Shown: positions 1 to 8,987, numbered from the stretch's first letter. The stretch is DNA of 64,000 bases from Burkholderia ubonensis (GCF_902833085.1 NZ_CADFEB010000006.1:248001-312000); one strand, 5' to 3'. Notes: generated by a model from the sequence alone, not told the origin. Program-made: numbers and translations.

Positions 1-300
1 TGTGACGCATCCACGCACGACGTGGACTGATTGGGCGTGACATCGCCTCAACACGTCACCGAGTGTTTGGCTCTTTCGCGGAAAACCGCGCGATCAACGG
101 GCGCGCAAATTCACGGAGCGGGCACGCAAGAGGGGCGTCGCTCGACGAGCGAACGACGTCGCCTGAATGGGAACCGTGAGATGGCAGTTCAGTGGTCCAG
201 TTAACGTCTCTTATTCTTGGAGTTGTGTGACTGGAATGAAGATTAGCGGCTGTATTTGGTCGATATGGTCGGTATTTTCCCGGGCGGGCCGAAAATGATT

Positions 301-319
301 TTTGGCACATGTTTTGCGC
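301..319 (+). promoter_or_regulatory. Candidate sigma-54 (-24/-12) promoter in a gene-free stretch
   Basis: The first 496 bases hold no convincing gene; both strands give only short compositional ORFs. Within them is TTTGGCAC-ATGTT-TTGCG, with GG at 304-305 and GC at 316-317 separated by exactly 10 bases, which is the sigma-54 spacing. It points rightward, into the 3' end of the leftward recombinase gene, where I find no rightward coding gene. It may drive a non-coding or antisense RNA, serve a lost gene, or be chance. No upstream activator site was identified. Confidence 0.4.
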
Positions 320-496
320 ATGATCGGAAATTGAAACATTTGCGATCTATATGTGCAGGTCCATCATTAATGGCGGCGTTGAAAGATGTCGCGCCATAAA
401 TAAGCAGGCCGCGAAAACCGACATTCTTGTTGCGTGCGCTTTTCAAGTTTCTGCCGCGCCGGCCAAACGGCTTCGGGGCTCAGGCGATAGCGCCGC

Positions 497-1690
497 TCAC
501 CACCCGATCCGGTGCTTCTCCTCGGTCTCCCGATGCCGCACGTCGTCGTCCGCGTGCAGGTACTGGCTCGTCGTGGTCAGCGACACGTGGCCGAGGTTGT
601 CGCGCACGATGCGCAGGTCGAGCCGGCCGTCGGCCATGTGCGAGCCGGCGCTGTGCCGCAGCCAGTGCGCGGACGCCTGTTCGAGCACGCGCGCCTGCTG
701 TTCGCCCGCGTCGCCTTGCGCGCGCAGCCGGTCCGCCGCGTGCCGGAACACGCTTTTCACGATCGTATGCAGCGCCGCGCGCGTGAGCGGCTTGCGCGCG
801 TGGCCGACCGGCAGCACGAGCGGCGTGTCCTCGCCGGGGCCCGGCAATGCGGGCAACTGATGCGCGCGCCGGTAGCGCGCAAGCTCGGCCATCATCTCGT
901 CGGTGGCCGGCACGAGCCGCTGCTTGCCGCCCTTGCCGGTCACGTCGAGCCACCAGCGGTCGCGTCCCTCGGCGTCGCGCCGGCAGAAGAACCCGCCCAT
1001 CGTGTTGCCGGCGGCTTCGGTGATCCGCAGCCCGCCAAGATACAGCAGCGTAAACAGCCAGCGCGCGCGGTCGTAGTGAAAGCACGCGCGCGCATCGTCG
1101 CGCGGCATCGCGTCGATCGCGTCCTTGACCGACTGCCACAGCGCGGGCCCGAGATGGCGCGTGACGCGCGGCGCGGGCTTGCGCATGCGCTGCCGCGACA
1201 GCGACAACGGATTGCCGGCGAGGTAGCCGGCCTGCACGAGCCACGCGAACATCACGTTCAGGATCACCATCGCCTGCCGCTGGCTGGCCGGCGACAGCGG
1301 CCCGTAGAACGGCCGCCAGCGCGGATCGCCGCGCGGATGCTTGCGGCCGCCGCTCGCGCACCAGACGTCGGCCGGCGCGGGCGCGAGCAGGAACTGCCGG
1401 TAGACGAGCAGATCCTCGTGCGTGAGCGACGACAGCGGCTTGCCGCACGCGATCACGGCCCACAGCAGCAGGCGCTCGGCTTCCTTCCGGTAGTTCTGGA
1501 ACGTGGCCGGCGTGTCGACGAAGCGGGCGAGCCACGCGCGCACCGCATCGAGATCGTTGGTCGCGGCGATCTGCGCGTGACCCGCGCGCGCGCGGTTGGC
1601 GCCGGCGCGTCCGTCGAGCGCGGCCGGCACGGTCAGCGCGTCGATCGGCAGCGGGCGCAGCGCGCAATCGCCGGGAGTGGGCGTGGTCAT
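497..1690 (-). CDS. Tyrosine recombinase / phage-type integrase
   Basis: A 397-residue site-specific recombinase of the tyrosine family. The N-terminal part (about 45-165) looks like a SAM-like core-binding domain. The catalytic domain (about 180-390) shows the full active site: R222 in GLRITEA, K253 in TGKGGK, H342 and R345 in HWLRHS, H368 in LGH and the nucleophile Y377 in QYLH. The start at 1690 gives MTTPTPGD and lies 11 bases after the stop of the upstream transporter, so the two are probably co-transcribed. No recombination directionality factor, tRNA or att repeat is visible, so this may be a resident chromosomal recombinase rather than the integrase of an intact element. All catalytic residues are present, so it is probably active. 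Confidence 0.9.
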   Translation of the reverse strand: MTTPTPGDCALRPLPIDALTVPAALDGRAGANRARAGHAQIAATNDLDAVRAWLARFVDTPATFQNYRKEAERLLLWAVIACGKPLSSLTHEDLLVYRQFLLAPAPADVWCASGGRKHPRGDPRWRPFYGPLSPASQRQAMVILNVMFAWLVQAGYLAGNPLSLSRQRMRKPAPRVTRHLGPALWQSVKDAIDAMPRDDARACFHYDRARWLFTLLYLGGLRITEAAGNTMGGFFCRRDAEGRDRWWLDVTGKGGKQRLVPATDEMMAELARYRRAHQLPALPGPGEDTPLVLPVGHARKPLTRAALHTIVKSVFRHAADRLRAQGDAGEQQARVLEQASAHWLRHSAGSHMADGRLDLRIVRDNLGHVSLTTTSQYLHADDDVRHRETEEKHRIGW

Positions 1691-1701
1691 GGGAATCCGG
1701 T

Positions 1702-3105
1702 CTATTCCGCCGTCGTGCCGCCCGACAGCCGGCTCGCGCTCCCGCGCTGCGGCGCGGGCAGGCCGATCCGCCGGAACACGAACGCGGACAGCAGCGTGAT
1801 CGCGCCGACGCACACGAAGGCCAGCATGAACCCGCTCGCGGCCGAGCCCGAGCGTGCGGCGAACAGGTTCACGAGCGCGCCGCCGATCGACACGCCGAGC
1901 CCCATCGCGAGCATCTGCATCATCGTGAACAGGCTGTTGCCGCTGGCGGCGTCCGCGTGCGACAGATCCTTGAGCGTCACGCTGTTCATCGCCGCGAACT
2001 GCATCGAATTGGCCGCGCCGAACACGACGAGCAGCGCGCCTTCCAGCAGCGGCGACGACTGGCCGGACACCAGCGCGAACCCGGCGATGGTCACGCCGAT
2101 GATCACCGTGTTGACGACGAGGAACGCCGGGTAGCCGTAGCGCTTCACGAGCGGCGCGATCCGGTTCTTCGCGAGCACGCCCGCGATCGCGGCGGGCAGC
2201 AGCATCAGGCCCGAACGCGTCGGCGTGTAGCCGAGCTGCACCTGCATCAGCAGCGGCAGCATGAACGGCACCGCGCTCGAGCCGATCCGGCACAGCAGGT
2301 TGCCGAGCAGCCCCGCGCCGAAGTTAGGCTCGCGGAACAGCGCGAGCCTGAACAACGGCCGCGCGCGCCGGCGCGCGTACGGAACGTAGGCGAGCGCGGC
2401 GGCCACGCCGAGCGCCGCGCAGCCCGCCGGCCACAGCGCGTGGTGCACTTGCGCCGGCGGATCGACCGCGAGCGACAGCAGGATCATCGCGGCCGACAGC
2501 AGCGCGCAGCCGATGAAATCGAACGGCGGCGGCTGCGTCGCGTGATCGTGCCGCAGATAACGTTGCACGGCGACGAAGCCGACCGCGCCGACGGGCACGT
2601 TGATCAGGAAGATCCAGTGCCACGACACGGCTTCCGACAGCCAGCCGCCCAGCGTCGGCCCGAAGATCGGGCCGAGCTGTCCGCCGATCGACACGAACGC
2701 GAGCGCCGACACGTACCGTTCGCCGGGCACGCCGCGCAGCACCGACAGCCTGCCGATCGGCAGCAGCATCGAGCCGCCGACGCCCTGCAGCGCCCGCGCG
2801 ACGACGAGCTGGTCGAGGCTGCGGGCGGCCGCGCAGCACACGGAGCCGAGCACGAACAGCACGATCGCGGCCGACAGCACGCGACGCGTGCCGAAGCGGT
2901 CGGCGAGCCAGCCGGATGCGGGCGTGAGCATCGCCATCGTCAGCGTATAGACGACCACCACCGGCTGCATCGCGAGCGGCGACGCGTGCAGGCTTTGCGC
3001 AATCGAAGGCAGGGCGGTATTGACGATCGTCGTGTCGAGCGTCTGCATGAAGAACGCGGACGCGACGATCCAGAGCAGGGCGGGGTGTGATGTGGTGCGG
3101 GTCAT
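1702..3105 (-). CDS. MFS drug:H+ antiporter, DHA2/EmrB-QacA (MdtD-like)
   Basis: A 467-residue inner-membrane transporter. The N-terminus carries the DHA2 signature in TM1 (FFMQTLDTTIVNTALPSIA) and the motif-A loop GWLADRFGTRRVL. About 14 hydrophobic segments follow, ending in a short Arg/Ser-rich tail. The length matches E. coli MdtD (about 470). The family exports hydrophobic drugs or metabolites using proton-motive force; the substrate here cannot be read from the sequence. It is the first gene of a leftward pair with the recombinase 11 bases downstream, an unusual pairing. No regulator gene is adjacent. Confidence 0.88.
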   Translation of the reverse strand: MTRTTSHPALLWIVASAFFMQTLDTTIVNTALPSIAQSLHASPLAMQPVVVVYTLTMAMLTPASGWLADRFGTRRVLSAAIVLFVLGSVCCAAARSLDQLVVARALQGVGGSMLLPIGRLSVLRGVPGERYVSALAFVSIGGQLGPIFGPTLGGWLSEAVSWHWIFLINVPVGAVGFVAVQRYLRHDHATQPPPFDFIGCALLSAAMILLSLAVDPPAQVHHALWPAGCAALGVAAALAYVPYARRRARPLFRLALFREPNFGAGLLGNLLCRIGSSAVPFMLPLLMQVQLGYTPTRSGLMLLPAAIAGVLAKNRIAPLVKRYGYPAFLVVNTVIIGVTIAGFALVSGQSSPLLEGALLVVFGAANSMQFAAMNSVTLKDLSHADAASGNSLFTMMQMLAMGLGVSIGGALVNLFAARSGSAASGFMLAFVCVGAITLLSAFVFRRIGLPAPQRGSASRLSGGTTAE

Positions 3106-3445
3106 GACGGGGATTCTTCGACGCGCGGCCGCGCCGTCCGAAAGCGTTTTGTCAGCTTTTTGCGGCGTGGCCGGAAGAGCGTGCCACGAGCGATGTTAGC
3201 GGGTTGCAGGGTTGTCGTGAAGACGTCTGATGTTTGGTGCGCTCGATTCGCCGGGCGGCAAGCGGCAATTTCTCCGGACATACCCGGGCAAGTCGACGCG
3301 CGGTCGCAAGCTATCATTCGAGACGGAGGTCGTCGCCCAACGATGGCAGCGCGACGTCTTCACGTGGGCTTAAGTTTGCGTTTCCTAGAATTCGCTCGAT
3401 CGCCGCTCTCCCTGACGCGCGACCCGTTCATCACAGAGGACTCCC
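3106..3445. other. Intergenic stretch between divergent units
   Basis: This holds the promoters of the leftward MFS/recombinase pair and of the rightward mini-ORF/methyltransferase pair. ORFs here do not look like protein. I could not single out an operator; GC is slightly lower than in the neighbouring genes. Confidence 0.6.
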
Positions 3446-3541
3446 ATGAAAGTGACATTCATCGCGCTTGCTCTGGCCGTACCTGCTCGCATGGGCTCCG
3501 CAACGAAGATGAAGGTCAAGCCGACCAAGGACATCCGGTGA
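3446..3541 (+). CDS. 31-residue mini-ORF coupled to the methyltransferase
   Basis: ATG at 3446 follows an AGAGGA ribosome site. The 31-codon frame begins with a hydrophobic run (MKVTFIALALAVPA) and ends in a Lys-rich tail (MKVKPTKDIR). Its TGA overlaps the GTG start of the next gene by four bases (GTGA), the classic layout for translational coupling. It may be a leader peptide that sets translation of the methyltransferase, a small membrane peptide, or the remnant of an exported protein whose 3' part was lost. I do not recognise the peptide. Confidence 0.5.
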   Translation: MKVTFIALALAVPARMGSATKMKVKPTKDIR

Positions 3542-4116
3542 TCTGGCCGAACGCATGGCGCGTGTCCGCGCTGTTCGTGCGCGAATGGGTCGACCGTCCC
3601 GCCGCGGTGGGGGCGCTGTGCCCCAGTTCGCCGCGTCTCGCTTGCGAGATCGCATCCGCGGTGCCGGCCGGCGAAGGGCTCGTGATCGAACTCGGCGGAG
3701 GAACCGGCGCGGTGACGCGCGCTTTGCTGGAGCACGGCATCGCCCCCGAGCGGCTCGTGGTGGTCGAGCGCTCGCACGTGTTCGCACGACATCTGCAGGC
3801 GCGGTTCCCAGGCGTGACGATCGCGCACGGCGACGCGGCGGAGCTCGATCGCCTGCTGCCGCCCGATGCGCGGGTCGACGCGATCGTGTCGTGCCTGCCG
3901 CTGCGCTCGTTGCCGCGACAGGTGGTGTCGACCATCGTCGGGCAATGCCACCGCGCGCTGTCCGGTGACGGCGTCATGATTCAGTTCACCTACGACTTGC
4001 GGTCGCCGGCTTACCGTCCATCCCGATACCCGGGTTTCGTGGTCACGCGGAGTCCTATCGTCTGGAGAAACATCCCGCCCGCGCGCATCGACGTGATGCA
4101 CAAGCAAGACCGCTAG
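3538..4116 (+). CDS. SAM-dependent methyltransferase, phospholipid N-methyltransferase (PmtA) type
   Basis: 192 residues from the GTG at 3538. Residues about 25-55 (SPRLACEIA then VIELGGGTGAVTRALL) form the SAM-binding motif I of the rRNA-adenine/phospholipid methyltransferase superfamily. The acidic residue ending strand 2 lies in VVVERSHVF, and motif IV-like residues in IVSCLPLRSLP match the PmtA group that methylates phosphatidylethanolamine. The C-terminal half (QFTYDLRSP, VWRNIPPARI) also fits that group. The GTG start is chosen because it overlaps the preceding stop; earlier in-frame starts would run through the mini-ORF in another frame. It precedes phosphatase genes, so a link to lipid remodelling under phosphate limitation is possible but inferred only from position. 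Confidence 0.78.
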   Translation: MIWPNAWRVSALFVREWVDRPAAVGALCPSSPRLACEIASAVPAGEGLVIELGGGTGAVTRALLEHGIAPERLVVVERSHVFARHLQARFPGVTIAHGDAAELDRLLPPDARVDAIVSCLPLRSLPRQVVSTIVGQCHRALSGDGVMIQFTYDLRSPAYRPSRYPGFVVTRSPIVWRNIPPARIDVMHKQDR

Positions 4117-4203
4117 AACCGCACGGGAGCGCGACCCGGCGTAGGCCTCTCGCCCGGCTTGTGGCAGGTATCTTTCAACAATCCTTCTTTTTCTTCCAAA
4201 TCG

Positions 4204-4221
4204 CATTCACGATCGCGTCAC
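4204..4221 (+). promoter_or_regulatory. Weak Pho-box-like repeat before the phosphatases
   Basis: CATTCAC-GATC-GCGTCAC has the 7+4+7 spacing of a PhoB box, and each half matches five of seven positions of CTGTCAC. It lies about 60 bases before the first alkaline phosphatase start. PhoB control is expected for this family, but the match is weak and could be chance. Confidence 0.3.
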
Positions 4222-4279
4222 ACTGGCTCCTTACCATCCTTTCATTCAGAAAGCATTCACGTAAGGGAAAGCCGAAAAC

Positions 4280-5698
4280 ATGAAGCGAACGAGACTGGCG
4301 GCGCTGCTGTGTGCAAGCGCCTTCGCGCTGGCGGGTTGCGGCAGCGACGACGGACCGACGCCCGGCACGACGGCCGCGCGCAACGTGATCTTCTTCCTTG
4401 GCGACGGCATGGGCCTCACGACGCTGACGGCCGCGCGGATCTATGCGGTCGGCGAGGACGGCGAGCTGACGCTCGATACGTTGCCCGAAACCGCGTTCGT
4501 GAAGACCTACTCGAACGATGCGCAGGTGACCGACAGCGCGCCGTCGATGTCCGCGTACATGACGGGCGTGAAGACCAACAACGAAGTGATCTCGATGACG
4601 CCCGATACGAAGGCGTTCGAGCCGACCGCGAATCTCACCGGCAACTGCGGCGCGAACAACGGCAAGCCGGCGCCGACGCTGCTCGAGATCGCGAAGGCCA
4701 AAGGCATGGCGACGGGCGTCGTGACGACGACGCGCGTCACCCACGCGACGCCTGCCGCGACCTACGCGCACGTCTGCCATCGTGACGCGGAAAACGACAT
4801 CGCCGCGCAGCTCGTGCCGGGAGGCGTGGGCTACAACGCCGCGCTCGGCGACGGGGTCGACGTCGTGCTGGGCGGCGGTTCGCAATTCTTTGCGCCGAAG
4901 GACGGCGGCGGCAAGCGCAGCGACGGCCGCAATCTGGTCAATGAACTGAAGGCAAAGGGCTACGCGGTCGCGCAGAATCGCGAGGACCTGCTGGCCGCCG
5001 ACGCGACGAAGCGCGGCAAGCTCGTCGGCCTGTTCGCGTCGAGTCACATGAGCTACGACCTCGATCGCAACGCGACGAAGGAGCCGAGCCTCGCCGACAT
5101 GACGACGCGTGCGCTCGACGTGCTGCAGAAGAACGCGAACGGCTATTTCCTGATGGTCGAAGGCGGCCGCATCGACCACGCGCTGCACGACACCAACGCG
5201 AAGCGCGCGCTGCAGGACACGGTCGCGTTCGACAACGCGATCAAGGCGGCGCTCGACAAGGTGCGCAAGACCGACCCGGACCTGCGCAATACGTTGATCG
5301 TCGTGACGGCCGACCACGACCACACGCTGGTGCTGAACGGCTACGCGGCGCGCACCGGCAAGACCGAAGCGGGCAAGCCGGGCGTGCTCGGCGTGTTGCG
5401 CAGCTATCAGACGGGCTCGATCGCGAAGGACGCCGACGGCGCGCCTTACACGATCATCGGTTTCGGCAACGGCGAGAGCCGCGTGCAGGGCAGCCGCGCG
5501 GGAACGAACCTCACCGACGCGGTGACCGGCGCGGACGACTACCGCCAGGAAGCGGTCGTGCGGATGAACAAGGGCAGCGAAACCCATGGCGGCACCGACG
5601 TATTCCTCGGGGCGATCGGCCGGGGCGCCGACGGCTTTCACGGCGTGATCGAGAACAACAAGGTCTTCGAGCTGGTGCGCAGCGCGGTGCAACTGTAA
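4280..5698 (+). CDS. Alkaline phosphatase (PhoA superfamily), lipoprotein
   Basis: 472 residues. The N-terminus is a lipoprotein signal with lipobox LAGC (Cys20), so the mature enzyme should be lipid-anchored. Metal and active-site motifs are intact: GDGMG (D42), the phosphoserine motif TDSAPS (S86), HATPAAT, EGGRIDHALH, TADHDH and ETHGG, matching the zinc and magnesium ligands of PhoA-type phosphomonoesterases. A good ribosome site (AAGGGAAA) precedes the ATG. It is the first of two adjacent paralogues, followed 32 bases later by the second. It releases phosphate from organic esters outside the inner membrane. Confidence 0.95.
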   Translation: MKRTRLAALLCASAFALAGCGSDDGPTPGTTAARNVIFFLGDGMGLTTLTAARIYAVGEDGELTLDTLPETAFVKTYSNDAQVTDSAPSMSAYMTGVKTNNEVISMTPDTKAFEPTANLTGNCGANNGKPAPTLLEIAKAKGMATGVVTTTRVTHATPAATYAHVCHRDAENDIAAQLVPGGVGYNAALGDGVDVVLGGGSQFFAPKDGGGKRSDGRNLVNELKAKGYAVAQNREDLLAADATKRGKLVGLFASSHMSYDLDRNATKEPSLADMTTRALDVLQKNANGYFLMVEGGRIDHALHDTNAKRALQDTVAFDNAIKAALDKVRKTDPDLRNTLIVVTADHDHTLVLNGYAARTGKTEAGKPGVLGVLRSYQTGSIAKDADGAPYTIIGFGNGESRVQGSRAGTNLTDAVTGADDYRQEAVVRMNKGSETHGGTDVFLGAIGRGADGFHGVIENNKVFELVRSAVQL

Positions 5699-5730
5699 GC
5701 GCGGTCTCTACAGGTACAGGGGAAAACAGG

Positions 5731-7137
5731 ATGTCGACTATCAAGCGCATCGCAATGGCGACGCTTGCCGCTGCGGGTTTCGCGGGCGGCCCGCTGGGGC
5801 AGGCGGCGCACGCCGCCGGCCAGGCGCAGAACGTGATTTTCTTCCTCGGCGACGGCATGGGGCCGACGACCGTGACGGCGAGCCGGATCTACAAGGTCGG
5901 CGAGTCGGGGCAGCTGACGATGGAGAAACTCGCGCGCACGGCGCGCATCAAGACCTTTTCGAACGATGCGCAGACGACGGACAGCGCGCCGTCGATGGCC
6001 GCGTACATGACCGGCGTCAAGATGAACAACGAAGTGCTGTCGATGTCGTCCGGCACGCGCGCCGTCGCGCCGGGCACCGATGCGAACGGCAACCGTACGG
6101 TCAACAACTGCGCGCCGGGCAACGGCAAGGCGGTCGCCACGCTGCTGGAGCTGGCCAAGGCGCGCGGCAAGGCAGTCGGCGCGATCACGACGACCGAGCT
6201 CACGCACGCGACGCCCGCCGCAACCTATTCGCACATTTGCCATCGCGACGCACAGTACGACATCGCCGCGCAGGCGGCACCGGGCGGCGCCGGCTACAAC
6301 GCGGCGCTCGGCGACGGCGTCGACGTGCTGATGGGCGGCGGCCGCAATCACTGGACGCCGTTCGATCCCGCCGCCAACAAGCGCGGCCGCGCGGACGGGC
6401 GCAATCTGCTCGACGAGATGAAGGCGAAAGGCTATACGGTCGCGGCAACGAAGGATCAGCTGGCGCAGGCCGGCGGCGGCAAGCTGATCGGCCTCTTCAG
6501 TTCGACGAGCCATCTCGAATACGAGCTCGATCGCGTCGCGGGCAAAGGCGAAGGCGCGACGCAACCGAGCCTGGCCGAGATGACGTCGAAGGCGATCGAC
6601 CTGCTGTCGAAAAATTCCAACGGCTATTTCCTGATGGTCGAAGGCGGCCGCATCGACCATGCGCTGCACGGCACCAACGCGAAGCGCGCACTCGAGGACA
6701 CGGCCGCATTCGATGACGCGATTCGCGTCGCGCTGTCGAAGGTCGATCTGTCGAACACGCTGATCGTCGTGACGGCCGACCATGACCATACGATGACGAT
6801 CAACGGCTATTCGAAACGCGGCAATCCGATCCTCGACATCAGCCGCAGCTACCGCGACGGCCAGCCGAGCAAGGACGCGGACGGCAACACGTACACGACG
6901 CTCGTATTCGGCAACGGCGCGAACCGCCCGAACGTGCGCGCGCCGGTGGATTCGGCGACGGCGCTCGACAGCGCGTATCTGCAGGAAGTCGGCGTGCGGA
7001 TGGGCAGCGCCGGCTCCGAGACGCACGGCGGCGGCGACGTGATGCTGTTCGCCGACGGTGCGGGCGCGAAGGCGTTCAAGGGCACGATCGACAATACGAA
7101 GGTGTTCGGTCTCGTGAGGTCCGCGTTCGGGTTCTGA
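5731..7137 (+). CDS. Alkaline phosphatase (PhoA superfamily), soluble periplasmic paralogue
   Basis: 468 residues with a Sec signal peptide ending near AAHA-AG (about residue 28) and no lipobox. It keeps the same motif order as its upstream neighbour: GDGMG (D41), TDSAPS (S85), HATPAAT, EGGRIDHALH, TADHDH, ETHGGG. The two proteins align almost end to end, so they arose by tandem duplication and then diverged in localisation: one anchored, one free. The insert around residues 115-130 (GTDANGNRTVNNCAPGNG) is longer than in the first copy. It probably shares a transcript with the genes on both sides. Confidence 0.95.
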   Translation: MSTIKRIAMATLAAAGFAGGPLGQAAHAAGQAQNVIFFLGDGMGPTTVTASRIYKVGESGQLTMEKLARTARIKTFSNDAQTTDSAPSMAAYMTGVKMNNEVLSMSSGTRAVAPGTDANGNRTVNNCAPGNGKAVATLLELAKARGKAVGAITTTELTHATPAATYSHICHRDAQYDIAAQAAPGGAGYNAALGDGVDVLMGGGRNHWTPFDPAANKRGRADGRNLLDEMKAKGYTVAATKDQLAQAGGGKLIGLFSSTSHLEYELDRVAGKGEGATQPSLAEMTSKAIDLLSKNSNGYFLMVEGGRIDHALHGTNAKRALEDTAAFDDAIRVALSKVDLSNTLIVVTADHDHTMTINGYSKRGNPILDISRSYRDGQPSKDADGNTYTTLVFGNGANRPNVRAPVDSATALDSAYLQEVGVRMGSAGSETHGGGDVMLFADGAGAKAFKGTIDNTKVFGLVRSAFGF

Positions 7138-7169
7138 CCGACGCTTTTCATGGCAGACAGGGACGAGCG

Positions 7170-7916
7170 ATGAAACGAAGCATCGGCGTGATCGCGTGCT
7201 GGCTCGCGGTGTCGCCCGCATTCGCGGCCGGCGAGCTCGACGCCGTGCTGCTGCACGAAAGCAGTACGGTGAGCGCAGACGGCGTGACCCGCACCGTGAC
7301 GTATCGCGAACGGATGGTGCGGCGCGACGGGCATGTCTGGGTCGAGCGCGTGCGCCCCGTTGCAGCCGCAAGCGGCGGGCGCGATGGTGATCACGGCCAC
7401 GATCCTGCTCACGTTCACCCGGATACGAGAGGCGGTGGCGTGCAGCAGGCCGCGACTCATGCCGGACACAAGCACTTCGACTTCCAGGCGGCGGCGCGGC
7501 ACGTGACGTACGACGGGAAGACGGTGCGGATCGAGTATGTCGACGCGGCAGGCCGGACCGTCGTGCGGGTGCCGCCGGCGGAGTACGAAACCACGGGCTT
7601 CGACGGTTCATGGGACAACGCGTACTACATCACGCCGCCGTCGCAGCTGAAGCGGCTCGGTGCGGCGAGGTCCGGCAATGCGCCCGGTACCCGCTGGTAC
7701 GAGCAGACGATCGATACGCCCGGTGCGCGCGGCGTGAACCGGATACTCTGGAGCGAGCGGCTGCAGGCCCCGCTCGCGGTCGAGTATCGAAGCGCCGACG
7801 GCCGTGTCGCGCGCAAGCTGACGTTGACGCAGGTTCCGGCCGAGCGCGGCGAGGGCCTGCCGTGGCACGCGCTCGAAACCTACGCGCACAAGGAGTACGC
7901 GGATTATCTGGATTGA
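7170..7916 (+). CDS. Exported His-rich protein of unknown function
   Basis: 248 residues with a Sec signal peptide (MKRSIGVIACWLAVSPAFA, cleavage after AFA). A His/Asp-rich segment near residues 72-84 (GDHGHDPAHVHPD) looks able to bind divalent metal. The rest is beta-rich with repeated short strands (VTYRERMVRRDG, VEYRSADGRVARKL), resembling periplasmic domains that act on outer-membrane or lipid partners, but I do not recognise a family. It starts 32 bases after the second alkaline phosphatase, the same spacing as between the two phosphatases, so it is probably in their operon. It could supply zinc to the phosphatases or buffer metal; this is inference from position and composition. Confidence 0.72.
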   Translation: MKRSIGVIACWLAVSPAFAAGELDAVLLHESSTVSADGVTRTVTYRERMVRRDGHVWVERVRPVAAASGGRDGDHGHDPAHVHPDTRGGGVQQAATHAGHKHFDFQAAARHVTYDGKTVRIEYVDAAGRTVVRVPPAEYETTGFDGSWDNAYYITPPSQLKRLGAARSGNAPGTRWYEQTIDTPGARGVNRILWSERLQAPLAVEYRSADGRVARKLTLTQVPAERGEGLPWHALETYAHKEYADYLD

Positions 7917-8012
7917 CGGATCGCGGCATATCGATAGGTGAATTGCTTGGTTCGGAATCGCCGTCGGCGGTCGTATCGTGTTCGAACGATCCGAACCAGG
8001 GAGCATGCAACG

Positions 8013-8357
8013 ATGAGTCGAGATGTGCTGTTTCTGCTGGAGCCGGGCTTCAGCGATCCGACGCATCCGGGTGAGCGTTTCGTCTGTCCGCACGGGCTGT
8101 CGATCGAGGGGCTGCTCGCGAGCGACCCGGCGCGCGCCGCGTCGCTCGACGTGAGGCGCGTCGGCTTCGCGCGGCCGCGCCACGACGTGATCGCCGCGCT
8201 CGACGACGCGCATCAGGGCCTGCCGGCGCTGGTGCTCGGCAGCGACCAGCCGGCGCCGCCGGACGCGCTGGCGCTCGGCGAGGTCCGCTTCGTCACCGAC
8301 CCGCGCCGCATTCTCGAACTGCTCGCGCAGCGGCACGGCTTTCCGAGGGTGCATTGA
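8013..8357 (+). CDS. DUF3088 family protein
   Basis: 114 residues, cytosolic, with no signal peptide. The pattern MSRDVLFLLEPGF...FVCPHGLSIEGLLA...LPALVLG...RFVTDPRRILELLAQRHGFP is typical of the DUF3088 family, small thioredoxin-fold-like proteins of unknown role. FVCPHG sits where a redox or metal cysteine could act. The ATG at 8013 is used because an earlier in-frame ORF start would add non-conserved sequence. It stands alone about 95 bases after the His-rich protein. Confidence 0.75.
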   Translation: MSRDVLFLLEPGFSDPTHPGERFVCPHGLSIEGLLASDPARAASLDVRRVGFARPRHDVIAALDDAHQGLPALVLGSDQPAPPDALALGEVRFVTDPRRILELLAQRHGFPRVH

Positions 8358-8522
8358 GGGCGGGCGCCGGCGTGGATGCCGGTGGCGGATCGGGCCAGGA
8401 GCGGGGGCATTCGGAACCGCGCCGGGCCAGGGCCCAGGGTAAACCGACCCTAAAGCTATGGGCATACCTGCCGTTATCACCGGCTATCGCAAACGTTTGA
8501 TAGCGCCCGCCATTCTGTTCAC

Positions 8523-8975
8523 ATGAGACCGTTGAAGACCGCCGTTCGAACCAAGGGCGATCTGCTGCCCATCCCCGCCGCGGAACGGGACAGGATCGCG
8601 CTCGAATGCTATATGGCGTTGTGCACGCTCCGCTCCGGCCGGGGCGATTGCCATACGCTGACCGTGCTGACGCACGCGCTCGTCGCGACGCACTTCCTGC
8701 TGGAGGCGGGGGTGAGCGACGATCGCGAGCGCCGCGCGACGTTCGATGCGGCCCAGGAGGCAATCAACCGGTGCGATCCCGCCTCGGCCGTGGCCGGCGC
8801 CTGCGCGCCGGCGAGCGCCGCGGCATCGGACGCGATCGGCGGCCTGCTGGCGCTCTACGATCGCCAGTTGCGGCTTGCGCCGCGCGCGACGGTGGCGCAG
8901 GTGGCCGACCGGGTCGACGCGTATCTGGGCAGGTCGCGCGACGCCGCAGGCGAGACGGAGCAGTGCGCGGCGTAG
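8523..8975 (+). CDS. Conserved hypothetical protein, cytosolic
   Basis: 150 residues, mostly helical, without signal peptide or membrane segment. The N-terminal part (RTKGDLLPIPAAERDRIALECYMAL) looks conserved in style; the middle has two Cys residues (MALCTLRSGRGDCHTL) and an Ala-rich stretch follows. I do not recognise a domain with certainty. It ends 12 bases before the stop of the convergent DUF1810 gene. Confidence 0.6.
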   Translation: MRPLKTAVRTKGDLLPIPAAERDRIALECYMALCTLRSGRGDCHTLTVLTHALVATHFLLEAGVSDDRERRATFDAAQEAINRCDPASAVAGACAPASAAASDAIGGLLALYDRQLRLAPRATVAQVADRVDAYLGRSRDAAGETEQCAA

Positions 8976-8987
8976 CGTGAACACGCG

